Source: Occultella aeris
GTDB lineage: Bacteria; Actinomycetota; Actinomycetes; Actinomycetales; Beutenbergiaceae
Direction: 5' to 3'
Assembly: GCF_902703175.1 (NCBI RefSeq)
Contig: NZ_CACRYJ010000058.1
Location: 142,087 to 206,086, forward strand
Length of the DNA stretch: 64,000 bases
Position 1 is the stretch's first letter. Every line of letters starts with the position of its first letter. The notes beneath the pieces are model-generated. The model did not search any database and was not told the origin of the DNA. It was given only the letters and a program-made list of their open reading frames with translations. Shown here in pieces: positions 26,352 through 35,823 of this stretch. The position numbers and the translations under genes are program-made.

Positions 26352-29300
26352 TCATCCGACGTTCTCGTGCAGCCGCTGACTGATCAGGGTCGTGACGCCG
26401 TCGCCGCGCATGGTGACCCCGTACAGGGCGTCCGCGATCTCCATGGTGCGCTTCTGGTGGGTGACCACGATGAGCTGCGAGTCCTCCTGCAGTTCTCGGA
26501 AGATGTCCAGCAGGCGACCGAGGTTCACGTCGTCGAGCGCGGCCTCCACCTCGTCCATGACGTAGAACGGGCTCGGCCGGGCCTTGAAGATCGCGACCAG
26601 GAGGGCCACGGCGGTCAGCGAACGCTCACCACCGGAGAGCAGCGAGAGCCTCTTGACCTTCTTGCCCGGTGGGCGGGCCTCGACCTCGATGCCGGTGGTG
26701 AGCATGTTCTCCGGGTCGGTGAGGATGAGCCGGCCCTCCCCGCCGGGGAACAGCCGGGAGAAGACGCCCTCGAACTGTTCGGCCGTGTCCCGGTACGCCT
26801 CGGTGAACACCCGCTCGACCCGCTCGTCGATCTCCTTGACGATCTCGAGGAGGTCCGCTCGGGACTTCTTCAGGTCGTTCAGCTGTTCGGTGAGGAACCG
26901 GTGCCGCTCCTCGAGCGCGGCATGCTCCTCGAGAGCGAGCGGGTTCACCCGCCCGAGCAGGGACAGCGCCCGCTCGGCCGCGCGCAGCCGCTTCTCCTGC
27001 TCGGCGCGCACGTACGGGTGCGGCTCGGGCACTTCGTCCTCCGGCGTGCCCGGCGCGGGAACGGCCGGAACCAGCTGGTCCGGTCCGTACTCGGCGACGA
27101 GCACCTGCGGGTCCAGCCCCAGCTCCTCGACGGCGCGCTGCTCGTACTGCTCGATCCGCAGCTTCTGCTGGGCCCGGGCCACCTCGTCGCGGTGCACGAC
27201 GTCGGTGAGTTCGGAGTACTGCCTGGACAGCTCGTCCAGGTCCGCTCGGACGGTGGTCAGCTCCGCATCCCGTTGGGCGCGGGCGTCCTCGGCCTGCTGC
27301 CGCTGGGTGTGGGCGAGGGCAAGGGATGACTCGATCTGCTCGAGCGCGCGGGCCGCACCGGCCCGCACTGCGGCTGCCACCCGGGACTGTTCGGCGCGGC
27401 GTCGGGCGCGCTGGGCGGCGACCTCGCGCGCGTGCCGCTCCGCCTTCGCAGCGCGCTCGAGGGACTCGGCGCGACCGGAGATCGCCCGGACCCGCTCCTC
27501 CACGGTGCGCAGCACGAGCCGCGCGTCGGTCTCCTTCGCACGGGTGGCTGTGGCCGCGGCCGCGGTCTCGTCCCGTGCGGCGGTGGCACCCTCCAGGTCC
27601 GTCGCGGCCTGGTCCGGTTCGCGTTGGGCGTGCTGGAGCCGTTCGGCGATCTCCGCCAGCTCGGCGGCGTACGTGGTCCGCTTGGCCTCGGCTGCCTCGA
27701 TGGCCGGCCGGGCCCGCTCGGCCTCGGCGGTGGCGGCCCGGAGTGCGGACCCGTGCTGGCCGAGCTTCTCGGAGACCGCGGCGAGCTGGGCGTCGGAGTC
27801 GTGCAGCGCGTTCAGGGTGAGGTCCGACTCGGCCTTGGCCTCCGCCTGTGCCTGCTTCGCCGGGCCGAGCGCGAACCGGGTCTGCTCGGCCCGGGCGATC
27901 GCGGCCGTGAGCTCGGTCTGCGCCTCCTCGCGGGCGGCGTGCACCTCGAGCACGCTCGGACCACCGGCGCTGCCACCACGCGCGTCGGTGTGGCTGAGCA
28001 CGTCGCCGTCACTGGTGACCACGACGAGTCCGGCGCCGCCGGTCCCTTCGTGGTCACCGGCGCCGGCCAGCGCCGCCCGGGCCGAGCGCAGGTCCTCGAC
28101 GACCACGACCCCGCGCAGCAGCCGGGCCACGGTCGGCGCCATCGGACCCTCGACCCGGACGAGGTCACCCGCCCACCGACCACCGCCGGGCGCCTCACTC
28201 CGGGACGTCTGCGAGCCGGCGCCGTCTGGCCGTGCCGCGATCGCGAGCCGGGCCTGGCCGGCGTCCTGCTCGCGAACGTGCCGGAGCGCGTCGACAGCGA
28301 CCTCGACGGACTCGACGGCGGCCGCGTCGGCGAGCGGACCGAGCGCCGCGGCGATCGCGTTCTCGAAGCCGGGTTCGACGGTGAGCACGTCGGCGAGCGA
28401 GCCGAGCACGCCCGGCACCGGACTCCCCTCGAGCAGCGAGCCGGTGCCGTCCTTGCGGGTCAGGGACAGGTCGAGGGCATCGCGTCGCGCGGTCCAGGTG
28501 GCACGGGCACCCTCGGCCTCCCGCTCCTCCTCCTGCAGCTCGCGAACCTTCTCGGTGGCGGCCTCGAGAGCGGCGAGGGCAGCCTCGTGTGCCTCGTCGA
28601 GACCCTCCTCACCCTCCTGAGCGCCGACCGCCTGCTGTTCCAGGGCGGCAAAGGCCTGCTGCGCGGTCTCGGCCCGCTCGACGGCGGAGTCCAGGTTCGC
28701 GCGCAGGCGTTGCAGTTCCGCCTCGGTCGCCTCGAGCCGGCTGCGCCGGGCGCCGACCTGGCCGGTGAGCTGGGCGAGGCCCTCCCGCCGGTCCGCGACG
28801 CCGCGGTGCACCGCCGCGAGCGCCCGTTCGGCCACGGCCGCCTTCTCCTCCGCGAACCGCCGTTCGCTGGTCGCGGACTCGAGGTCGGCGCGGGCCTTGC
28901 CGATCTCGGCATCCAGGTCCGCCTCGGCCTGCCTGGCCCGGCGGGCCTGGGCGTCGAGATCGTCCGGGTCCCGGCGGCTCTGCTCCTCCTCGACCGGTCC
29001 GCCGAGGAGGCGGCAGCGCTCGGCGGCGAGCGTGTGCGTGCCGCGCAGCCGCTCGCGCAGGCTGGAGAGCCGGTACCACTGTTCGGTGGCGTCGGACAGG
29101 TGCGGCGCGGCGGCCGCCGCGGCCTGCTCCAGGTCCGTGAGCCGGGCCCGGGCCTGCTGCTGCGCGGCCTCCACCTCGGCCCGCTTGGCACGCAGCGCCG
29201 TCTCGTCGGCGACCTCCTGCGCGAGGGTGGAGGTGAGCTGGACGAGGTCGTCGGCGAGCAGCCGGGCGCGGGCGTCGCGCAGGTCCACCTGGACCACCTG

Positions 29301-29945
29301 GGCCCGGCGCGCGACGTCGGCCTGCTTCGCCAGCGGGCCGAGCTGACGGCGGATCTCGGTGGTGAGGTCGCTCACCCGGGCCAGGTTCGCGGCCATCGCC
29401 TCGAGCTTGCGGAGCGCCTTCTCCTTACGCTTGCGGTGTTTGAGGACCCCGGCCGCCTCCTCGATGAAGCCGCGGCGCTCCTCCGGGCTGGCGGAGAGCA
29501 CGGAGTCGAGGCGCCCCTGCCCGACGATCACGTGCATCTCGCGGCCGAGCCCGGAGTCCGAGAGCAGGTCCTGGATGTCCAGGAGCCGGCAGCTCGAGCC
29601 GTTGATGGCGTACTCGGAGCCGCCGTTGCGGAACAGCGTCCGCGAGATGGTGACCTCGGAGTACTCGATCGGCAGGGCGCCGTCGGCGTTGTCGATGGTC
29701 AGGGACACCTCGGCCCGGCCCAGGGGCGGACGGGAGGAGGTGCCGGCGAAGATGACATCCGCCATGTTGCCGCCGCGCAGGGTCTTCGCGCCCTGCTCCC
29801 CCATCACCCAGGACAGGGCGTCCACCACGTTCGACTTGCCCGAGCCGTTCGGCCCGACCACACAGGTGATGCCCGGTTCGAGGTGGAGCGTGGTCGCCGA
29901 CGCGAAGGACTTGAATCCTCGCAGGGTCAGCGTCTTCAGGTGCAC
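26352..29945 (-). CDS. smc: Chromosome segregation protein SMC
   Basis: 1197-residue condensin ATPase with the standard layout: N-terminal Walker A CVVGPNGSGKSNVVDALSWV, a first coiled coil (about 170-500), a hinge (about 505-670; VPGVLGSLADVLTVEPGFEN and following), a second coiled coil (about 680-1000), then the signature LSLLSGGERSLTAVALLVA and Walker B FYVMDEVEAALDDVN. GTG start at 29945. Works with ScpA/ScpB (not in the window). The usual upstream neighbours rnc and mutM are absent here; a transporter operon diverges instead. Confidence 0.97.
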   Translation of the reverse strand: MHLKTLTLRGFKSFASATTLHLEPGITCVVGPNGSGKSNVVDALSWVMGEQGAKTLRGGNMADVIFAGTSSRPPLGRAEVSLTIDNADGALPIEYSEVTISRTLFRNGGSEYAINGSSCRLLDIQDLLSDSGLGREMHVIVGQGRLDSVLSASPEERRGFIEEAAGVLKHRKRKEKALRKLEAMAANLARVSDLTTEIRRQLGPLAKQADVARRAQVVQVDLRDARARLLADDLVQLTSTLAQEVADETALRAKRAEVEAAQQQARARLTDLEQAAAAAAPHLSDATEQWYRLSSLRERLRGTHTLAAERCRLLGGPVEEEQSRRDPDDLDAQARRARQAEADLDAEIGKARADLESATSERRFAEEKAAVAERALAAVHRGVADRREGLAQLTGQVGARRSRLEATEAELQRLRANLDSAVERAETAQQAFAALEQQAVGAQEGEEGLDEAHEAALAALEAATEKVRELQEEEREAEGARATWTARRDALDLSLTRKDGTGSLLEGSPVPGVLGSLADVLTVEPGFENAIAAALGPLADAAAVESVEVAVDALRHVREQDAGQARLAIAARPDGAGSQTSRSEAPGGGRWAGDLVRVEGPMAPTVARLLRGVVVVEDLRSARAALAGAGDHEGTGGAGLVVVTSDGDVLSHTDARGGSAGGPSVLEVHAAREEAQTELTAAIARAEQTRFALGPAKQAQAEAKAESDLTLNALHDSDAQLAAVSEKLGQHGSALRAATAEAERARPAIEAAEAKRTTYAAELAEIAERLQHAQREPDQAATDLEGATAARDETAAAATATRAKETDARLVLRTVEERVRAISGRAESLERAAKAERHAREVAAQRARRRAEQSRVAAAVRAGAARALEQIESSLALAHTQRQQAEDARAQRDAELTTVRADLDELSRQYSELTDVVHRDEVARAQQKLRIEQYEQRAVEELGLDPQVLVAEYGPDQLVPAVPAPGTPEDEVPEPHPYVRAEQEKRLRAAERALSLLGRVNPLALEEHAALEERHRFLTEQLNDLKKSRADLLEIVKEIDERVERVFTEAYRDTAEQFEGVFSRLFPGGEGRLILTDPENMLTTGIEVEARPPGKKVKRLSLLSGGERSLTAVALLVAIFKARPSPFYVMDEVEAALDDVNLGRLLDIFRELQEDSQLIVVTHQKRTMEIADALYGVTMRGDGVTTLISQRLHENVG

Positions 29946-30069
29946 CCCAGCAGCCTAGCGCCGGGGCCGGGTCCCGCCAGGGAGGCGCACCCCTAGACCC
30001 CGCGCACCCGACGCCCTAGAGTCGACTTCGTCCGGACATATGGACATACCACGGTCGGGGAGGACCGAA

Positions 30070-30119
30070 ACGCACATGCGTCACCACGGGGAACCCACAG
30101 GGGCGGCATCGTCATGCCG
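30070..30119. promoter_or_regulatory. Short palindromes upstream of the sugar-transporter operon
   Basis: Two small inverted repeats in the 261-bp smc/solute-binding-protein intergenic region: ACGCA-CA-TGCGT (30070-30081) and CGGCAT-CGTC-ATGCCG (30104-30119). A direct repeat GGACATA/TGGACATA lies near 30035-30050. Either palindrome could be an operator for the regulator at 35824-36960. No promoter boxes were convincing. Confidence 0.3.
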
Positions 30120-30206
30120 ACGCGGGATTCGCCCTTCATCGAACGACATCATCCACGTCCGTCCCACGATGCCTGCGCGTCGTGGGCGATTCCCGGAGGA
30201 TCCAGC

Positions 30207-31622
30207 ATGAGAAGGAAGTTGGCAGCGATCATCGCCGGCACGGCCACGGCGGCCCTGTTGCTCGGCGCCTGCGGCAACGACGGGTCGGACGATCCGACCG
30301 ACGGCGGTGGCGAGGGCAGTGACGGCCCGGTCACCCTCACCATCACCCTGAACGCCATCGCCGGCGGCAAGAACGCCGCCGAGGCGGCTTGGATCGAGGA
30401 CTGGGTGATCCCGGAGTTCGAGGCGGCCATGGCCGCCGATGGCAGGGACGTCACGGTGGTGTTCGAGCCGCAGGGCGTCGACGACGAGGACTACAAGACG
30501 AAGATCTCACTCGACCTGCAGTCCGGCGGCGGCGCCGACATCATCGGCATGGACGGGATCTGGGTCGGCGAGTTCGCCGAGGCCGGCTACATCCAGCCGC
30601 TCAGCGCCGTCGGCGGCTCGGGCGTCGACGAGTGGGAGGGCTGGGACCAGATCTCGGACGCGGTGCAGAACGCGCTCTCGTTCAACGGCGAGCGGTACGG
30701 CATCCCCCAGGGCGCGGACGGGCGGGTGCTCTACTTCAACAAGGACCTGTTCGCCGCGGCCGGGCTACCCGAGGACTGGCAGCCGACCAGCTGGGAGGAG
30801 GTGCTCGAGGCCAGCCGGGCACTGGCCGAGTCAGGGGTCCCGATCCCGCTGCAGATCAACGCGGGCACGGCCATGGGCGAAGCGACCACCATGCAGGGAC
30901 TGCTGCCGCTGCTGGTCGGCACCGGGGCCGAGGTCTATCGCGACGACCAGTGGATCGGCGGTACCGACGAACTGCGTGACGTGCTCGAGTTCTACCGCAC
31001 CATCTACGTCGACGAGCAGCTCGGCGACGCCGTGCTCCAGCAGGAGGCCGCGGGCCGGGACACCTCGTTCGCACAGTTCGCCGCTGGGGAGATCGGCATC
31101 CTGCTCGAGGGTGACTACTTCTGGCGCTCGGTCATCAATCCGGCCGAGGGCGTGGGGACCGCACCGATGGCGAACCGCGACGAGGTCGTCGGGTACACAC
31201 AGATTCCGGCGCAGGAGCCCGGCAGCGGCATCAACGGGCAGGACTTCGTGTCGATGTCCGGCGGGACCGGCCGGGTGCTGAATCCGAACAGCGACAACCC
31301 CGAGCTCGCCTGGGAGCTGCTCGCGTTCATGAACTCAGCGGAGGCCTACGAGGCCCGCGCCGTGGACGGGCTGAACATCACCCCGCGAGCGGACGTCAAC
31401 GCCGAGCTGCTCGCCAGCGACCCGATGCTGACGTTCGTCAGCGACGAGGTGCTGCCGATCACGGCCTACCGGCCCGGCCTGGCCGCCTACCCGGAGGTCT
31501 CGCTGGCGCTGCAGGAGGCCACCGAGGCCGTGGTGGCCGGAGACCCGGTCGACGACGCCCTCGCGAACTACGCGGACGCCGTCGCCGGCATCGTCGGGGA
31601 GGAGAACGTCGACAATGGCTGA
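30207..31622 (+). CDS. Extracellular solute-binding lipoprotein (carbohydrate ABC transporter)
   Basis: 471-residue binding protein of the family-1 type (sugar or glycerol-phosphate importers). The lipoprotein signal MRRKLAAIIAGTATAALLLGAC puts the lipidated cysteine at C22, written here as LLLGAC. An acidic linker follows (GNDGSDDPTDGGGEGSDG). Typical segments are GGADIIGMDGIWVGEFAEAG, YGIPQGADGRVLYFNKDLF and EVSLALQEATEAVVAGDP. The start at 30207 follows GGAGGATCC. It leads the operon with two permeases, an ATPase and a PHP hydrolase, and stands divergent to smc. Confidence 0.92.
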   Translation: MRRKLAAIIAGTATAALLLGACGNDGSDDPTDGGGEGSDGPVTLTITLNAIAGGKNAAEAAWIEDWVIPEFEAAMAADGRDVTVVFEPQGVDDEDYKTKISLDLQSGGGADIIGMDGIWVGEFAEAGYIQPLSAVGGSGVDEWEGWDQISDAVQNALSFNGERYGIPQGADGRVLYFNKDLFAAAGLPEDWQPTSWEEVLEASRALAESGVPIPLQINAGTAMGEATTMQGLLPLLVGTGAEVYRDDQWIGGTDELRDVLEFYRTIYVDEQLGDAVLQQEAAGRDTSFAQFAAGEIGILLEGDYFWRSVINPAEGVGTAPMANRDEVVGYTQIPAQEPGSGINGQDFVSMSGGTGRVLNPNSDNPELAWELLAFMNSAEAYEARAVDGLNITPRADVNAELLASDPMLTFVSDEVLPITAYRPGLAAYPEVSLALQEATEAVVAGDPVDDALANYADAVAGIVGEENVDNG

Positions 31623-31655
31623 CGCTCACCTCCCGGGCCGACACCGGCCGGCGCG

Positions 31656-32600
31656 GTGAGCGCGATCGACGCGGCGGCGGGGCCACGGCCCCGCCGCCCG
31701 CCGGGTCGTCGACGACGCGCGGACGACGTCGCGGGACTCGGGCGGCTCCGGGCGGGCGTGTTCGTGGCACCGGCGCTGGCCCTGATCGGCCTGTTCCTGG
31801 TCTTCCCGGCGGTCTGGACCATCTACCTGGGTATGACGAACTACCGGCTCACCGGCCTCGCGGCCGCGAACCCGGAGTTCGTGGGCCTGGACAACTTCGC
31901 CAGCGCGCTCACCGACGACGCGTTCTGGCACTCACTGTGGCTCACCCTGATCTTCGTGCTGGTCTCCGGCGTGATCGGACAGACCCTGCTCGGGTTCTCG
32001 ATAGCGTGGGCGCTGCGGCACGTGCGGGGGTGGGTGAAGTCGGTCATCGAGGCCCTCGTCCTCGCCGCCTGGGTGATCCCGGCGTCCGTGGCGTCGTTCC
32101 TGTGGCTGGCGCTGCTCGACCGGCGCACCGGCACGCTGAACGCGCTGCTCGGCACCGAGGGCACCGCCTGGCTGATCGAGTACCCGATGGTGAGCATCAT
32201 CGTGTTCAACGTGTGGGTGGGCACGGCTTTCTCGATGCTGCTGTTCTCCTCCGCGCTCGCCGCGGTGCCGCCCTCGCAGATCGAGAGTGCCCGGATGGTC
32301 GGCGCCGGCTCCTGGCAGCAGCTGCGCGACGTCGTGCTGCCGAACATCCGCGGGCACATCCTGACGAACACGCTGCTCATCACGTTGTGGACGTTCAACA
32401 CCTTCACGCCGTACCTGCTCACCGCCGGTGGCCCGCGCGACGAGTCGGCGATCCTCGCCGTGTACATCTACACGACCGCGATCCCCGGCGGGCAGTTGGG
32501 CATGGGTGCCGCGATCTCGCTGATCATGCTGCTGATCAACCTCGTCATCGCGCTCGGCTACCTGCGTGTGGCCCGGGCCGCCTCGGGAGGTTCGAAGTGA
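31656..32600 (+). CDS. Carbohydrate ABC transporter permease (MalF/UgpA-like)
   Basis: 314-residue membrane permease with six or so segments after an Arg/Pro-rich N-terminus: LRAGVFVAPALALIGLFLVF, SLWLTLIFVLVSGVIGQTLL, SVIEALVLAAWVIPASVASF and others. The EAA loop is in IESARMVGAGSWQQLRDVVLPNI. GTG start at 31656. The stop overlaps the next permease start (GTGA). Confidence 0.93.
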   Translation: MSAIDAAAGPRPRRPPGRRRRADDVAGLGRLRAGVFVAPALALIGLFLVFPAVWTIYLGMTNYRLTGLAAANPEFVGLDNFASALTDDAFWHSLWLTLIFVLVSGVIGQTLLGFSIAWALRHVRGWVKSVIEALVLAAWVIPASVASFLWLALLDRRTGTLNALLGTEGTAWLIEYPMVSIIVFNVWVGTAFSMLLFSSALAAVPPSQIESARMVGAGSWQQLRDVVLPNIRGHILTNTLLITLWTFNTFTPYLLTAGGPRDESAILAVYIYTTAIPGGQLGMGAAISLIMLLINLVIALGYLRVARAASGGSK

Positions 32601-33499
32601 CCGGCGAACCCGTGCTGCCGCAGGCGGCCGACGCACCGGCCCTCCGCCCGCTCACGCCCCCACCGTCGCTGGGCCGCCGGATGATCCGGCACTACCTGTC
32701 CCGCGTGCTGTTCGTGGTCGCGATGGGCCTGGTGCTCACGTTCTTCGCGCTGCCGATGCTGTGGCTGGTGACCGCCCCGTTCGACGCCGATCCGTCCCTC
32801 ACGGTCGGCTGGCCGGACTGGACCATGGCGAACTTCGCCCGGATCGCCGAGAACCGCTACGCCCTCGGTTCGCTGCGCAACTCGCTCATCCTCGGCCTGG
32901 GCACCATGGCCCTGGTGCTCACCCTCGGCTCGCTCGCCGCGTACGCGCTGTCCCGGGTGCGGATCCCGGGCCGGGACGGGCTGCTGTACGCGCTGCTGCT
33001 GCTCTCCTCGATCGTCACCGGCACCGCGGCGATGGTGCCGACATTCCAGCTGATCACCCAGATCGGGCTGATCAACACCCAGATCGGGGTGATCCTGGTG
33101 CTCGCCGGCGGCGTGCTGCCGACCGTCATCTTCATCCTCAAGGACTTCATGGACTCGATCCCGAAGTCCTACGAGGAGTCCGCGCGGCTGTACGGGGCGA
33201 GCCCGCTGCAGATCCTCACCCATGTGGTGGTGCCCACGGCCCGTCCTGGGCTGGCGTTCGTGGCGGTCTGGACGGTGGTCCAGGTCTGGGGCAACTTCCT
33301 GGTGCCGTTCCTGCTGCTGCGGACCCCGGAGTCCCAGCCGGCGGCCGTGCTGATGTACACCTTCTACACCGAGGGCGGGCAGCCGGACCTGCGCCTGCTC
33401 TCGGCCTTCTCGCTCGTGTTCTCCGTCCCGGTGATCGCGATGTACTTCCTCGTCAACCGCCGGTACGGATTCCGGTTCCACGGAGGGATCAAGTCCTGA
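32597..33499 (+). CDS. Carbohydrate ABC transporter permease (MalG/UgpE-like)
   Basis: 300-residue second permease, starting at the GTG at 32597 (VTGEPVLPQAADAPAL) behind GGGAGG and overlapping the previous stop by 4 bp. It has six segments, including FVVAMGLVLTFFALPMLWLV and LILGLGTMALVLTLGSLAAY. The EAA loop is YEESARLYGASPLQILTHVV with VVPTARPGLAFVAV. The last base of its stop is shared with the ATPase start (TGATG). Confidence 0.93.
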   Translation: MTGEPVLPQAADAPALRPLTPPPSLGRRMIRHYLSRVLFVVAMGLVLTFFALPMLWLVTAPFDADPSLTVGWPDWTMANFARIAENRYALGSLRNSLILGLGTMALVLTLGSLAAYALSRVRIPGRDGLLYALLLLSSIVTGTAAMVPTFQLITQIGLINTQIGVILVLAGGVLPTVIFILKDFMDSIPKSYEESARLYGASPLQILTHVVVPTARPGLAFVAVWTVVQVWGNFLVPFLLLRTPESQPAAVLMYTFYTEGGQPDLRLLSAFSLVFSVPVIAMYFLVNRRYGFRFHGGIKS

Positions 33500-34572
33500 T
33501 GGCAACCATCACCACCACCGCTCTGGTCAAGGAGTACCCGGGCGGGGTCCGCGGTGTCGACGGCGTCGACGTCACCATCGCCGACGGCGAGTTCTTCGCG
33601 CTGCTCGGCCCGTCCGGCTGCGGCAAGACCACCCTGCTCCGGTCGATCGCGGGCCTCGAGTCGATCACCGAGGGCGCCCTGCAGATCGGCGACCGGGATG
33701 TCACCGACCTCGAACCGGGTGAGCGGGGCGTGGCCATGGTGTTCCAGGACTACGCGCTCTTCCCGCACATGGACGTGGCGGACAACATCGCCTATCCCTT
33801 GAAGATCAAGCGGGTCGGTAAGACACCCCGCCGCGAGACGGCCACGGAGGTGGGCAATGGGCTGTCGCTGAACGGGCTGATGCAGCGCCGGCCGGCTCAG
33901 CTCTCCGGTGGGCAGCAGCAGCGGGTCGCGCTCGCCCGCGCCGTCGCGACCCGCCCGGAGGTGCTGCTCCTGGACGAGCCGCTGTCCAACCTGGACGCCC
34001 GGCTGCGCCTGGAGGCGCGCACCTTCCTGAAGGAGCTCCAGCGCGAGCTCGGCGTCACCACGGTGTTCGTGACCCACGACCAGGCGGAAGCGCTCGCCCT
34101 CGCCGACCGGATCGCGGTCATGAAGGCGGGCCGGCTGCAGCAGGTGGGCACGCCGCGGGAGGTGTTCTCCCGTCCGGTGAACACGTTCGTCGCGGGGTTC
34201 ATCGGGTCCACGCCGATGAACCTGGTCGAGGCGGAGACGGTCGACGGCGCGGTCCGGGTCGCCGGGGCACCGGTGCCGTTGCCGGCCGGTGCGCAGGGCC
34301 GGGTCCGCGACGGCGCCACTGTGGTCTGGGGCGCCCGCCCGGAGTACCTGAAGTGGTCGACCACGCCGGTCGAGGGCGGCATCGAGGCCGAGGTGAGTGT
34401 CATCGAGAACCTCGGGGCGTCGGTGCTGGTCTCGGCGCACAGCGGCGAGACCAGGATGCAGCTCGTCCTGGACGAGGACGACGAGCCCGCACCCGGTGAC
34501 CGCGGCTGGGTCCTCGCCACCCCCCGACGTAGCCTGCTGTTCGACTCCGAGACCACCGACCTGATCGGCTGA
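33499..34572 (+). CDS. Carbohydrate ABC transporter ATPase (MalK/UgpC-like)
   Basis: 357-residue ATPase: Walker A GPSGCGKTTLLRSIAGLE, signature QLSGGQQQRVALARAVA, Walker B LLLDEPLSNLDARLR and the switch His in VTHDQAEALALADR. A C-terminal TOBE/OB-fold region starts after about residue 235 (GSTPMNLVEAETVDGAVRV). Having a dedicated ATPase in the operon is less common in Gram-positives, which often share a MsmK-type subunit. Gap to the next gene is 2 bp. Confidence 0.94.
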   Translation: MATITTTALVKEYPGGVRGVDGVDVTIADGEFFALLGPSGCGKTTLLRSIAGLESITEGALQIGDRDVTDLEPGERGVAMVFQDYALFPHMDVADNIAYPLKIKRVGKTPRRETATEVGNGLSLNGLMQRRPAQLSGGQQQRVALARAVATRPEVLLLDEPLSNLDARLRLEARTFLKELQRELGVTTVFVTHDQAEALALADRIAVMKAGRLQQVGTPREVFSRPVNTFVAGFIGSTPMNLVEAETVDGAVRVAGAPVPLPAGAQGRVRDGATVVWGARPEYLKWSTTPVEGGIEAEVSVIENLGASVLVSAHSGETRMQLVLDEDDEPAPGDRGWVLATPRRSLLFDSETTDLIG

Positions 34573-34574
34573 GC

Positions 34575-35816
34575 GTGACCACCACCCACCGGCTCCACCT
34601 GACCATCGACGACCAGATCGAGAACCGGTACCTGCCGGTCGCCTTCGAGTTGCCGCCGGGGTCGGACTCGGTGGAGGTCCGGTTGTCCTACGACACCTCG
34701 GCCGGCGTGCTGGACCTCGGCTGCGAGGGCCCGGCCGGGTGGCGCGGCTGGTCCGGCGGCGCACGGAGCCGGTTCGTGATCACACCCACCGCGGCCACGC
34801 CCGGGTATCTGCCCGGCGAGCTGGAGACCGGCGAGTGGCACGTGATCCTCGGTCTGCACCAACTGCCCGGCGCGGGCCTGGACGTCGTGCTCGAGGTCGA
34901 CGCCCCCGCGACCGGTGCCGTCGAGAGCGAACCGGCTGCCGCCGTCGAGCAGGGCCCGCCGCGCGGGTCCACCCGCGGCCTACCCGCACCGGACGGCCTG
35001 ACCTGGTTCGCGGGCGACTTCCACGCCCACACCCTGCACTCCGACGGCGCGGAGAGCATCGACCAGCTCGCCGCCCGCGCCTCCGCCGCGGGGCTCGACT
35101 TCCTCGCGGTCACCGACCACAACACGACCAGCCACCACCCGCACCTTCCCGGCGTCGGCGCCCGGCACTCGGTGACCCTGCTCCCGGGCCAGGAGGTCAC
35201 CACCGCCCGCGGGCACGCGAACGCGTTCGGGGACATCGGCTGGATCGACTTCCGCGAGAGCGCGCAGCGGTGGGTGCACGAGGTCGCCGCTCGCGGTGGC
35301 GTGCTCTCGGTGAACCACGCCGTCGACGGCGACTGCGCCTGGCAGCACCCGCTCACCACCCTGCCGCGCGCGCTGGAACTGTGGCACATCTCGTGGTTCC
35401 GGGACCTGACCGCCACGTTCCCATGGGCGTTCTGGGCACGCTGGGGCGACGTGGTTCCGATCGGCGGATCGGACTTCCACAAGCCCGGTCAGGGCTGGAC
35501 GCTCGGCACGCCGACCACGTGGGTTGCCGCGACGGAGAACACGCCGGAGGCGATCCTCGCGGGCGTGCAGGCCGGCCGGACCTCGATCAGCGTCGGGGTG
35601 CGCCCGGACGCCACCCCGGACCCGCTGCACACCCCGATGCTGCTGCGGCTCGGTGCGGACCTGGTCGCCCTGTCGGCCGAGGGCTCGGTGCTCGTCGACA
35701 TCGAAGGCGCCAGACGGCGGGTCACCGGTCCGTCGGTCACGGTCGCCTCGTCCTGGGGTACTGGGCCGTACCGCCTCGAGGACCCGGACCGGCGGGTGCT
35801 GGCGATCTGCGCCTGA
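34575..35816 (+). CDS. PHP-domain metallohydrolase (CehA/McbA-like)
   Basis: 413-residue enzyme. Residues 1-140 form a beta-rich domain of the type found before CehA/McbA-like PHP domains (LTIDDQIENRYLPVAFELPP, then EWHVILGLHQLPGAG). The PHP phosphoesterase domain begins at about 147: GDFHAHTLHSDG, AVTDHNTTSHH, LLPGQEVTTARGHANAFG, GVLSVNHAVDG and GGSDFHKPGQ carry the metal-binding His and Asp. Family members hydrolyse phosphoesters or carbamates. It is the last gene of the transporter operon, which suggests it acts on the imported compound, perhaps a phosphodiester; that is inference. Confidence 0.85.
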   Translation: MTTTHRLHLTIDDQIENRYLPVAFELPPGSDSVEVRLSYDTSAGVLDLGCEGPAGWRGWSGGARSRFVITPTAATPGYLPGELETGEWHVILGLHQLPGAGLDVVLEVDAPATGAVESEPAAAVEQGPPRGSTRGLPAPDGLTWFAGDFHAHTLHSDGAESIDQLAARASAAGLDFLAVTDHNTTSHHPHLPGVGARHSVTLLPGQEVTTARGHANAFGDIGWIDFRESAQRWVHEVAARGGVLSVNHAVDGDCAWQHPLTTLPRALELWHISWFRDLTATFPWAFWARWGDVVPIGGSDFHKPGQGWTLGTPTTWVAATENTPEAILAGVQAGRTSISVGVRPDATPDPLHTPMLLRLGADLVALSAEGSVLVDIEGARRRVTGPSVTVASSWGTGPYRLEDPDRRVLAICA

Positions 35817-35823
35817 GCGTCAC

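Noticed and set aside
27432..29996. 854-residue plus-strand open frame opposite smc
   Set aside because: Fully antisense to a canonical SMC gene with all motifs. The composition is that of a GC-skew artefact and there is no ribosome binding site of note.
30389..31281. Plus-strand frames overlapping the solute-binding protein gene
   Set aside because: They lie in other frames of a gene with a clear lipoprotein signal and family motifs; Arg/Gly-rich translations only.
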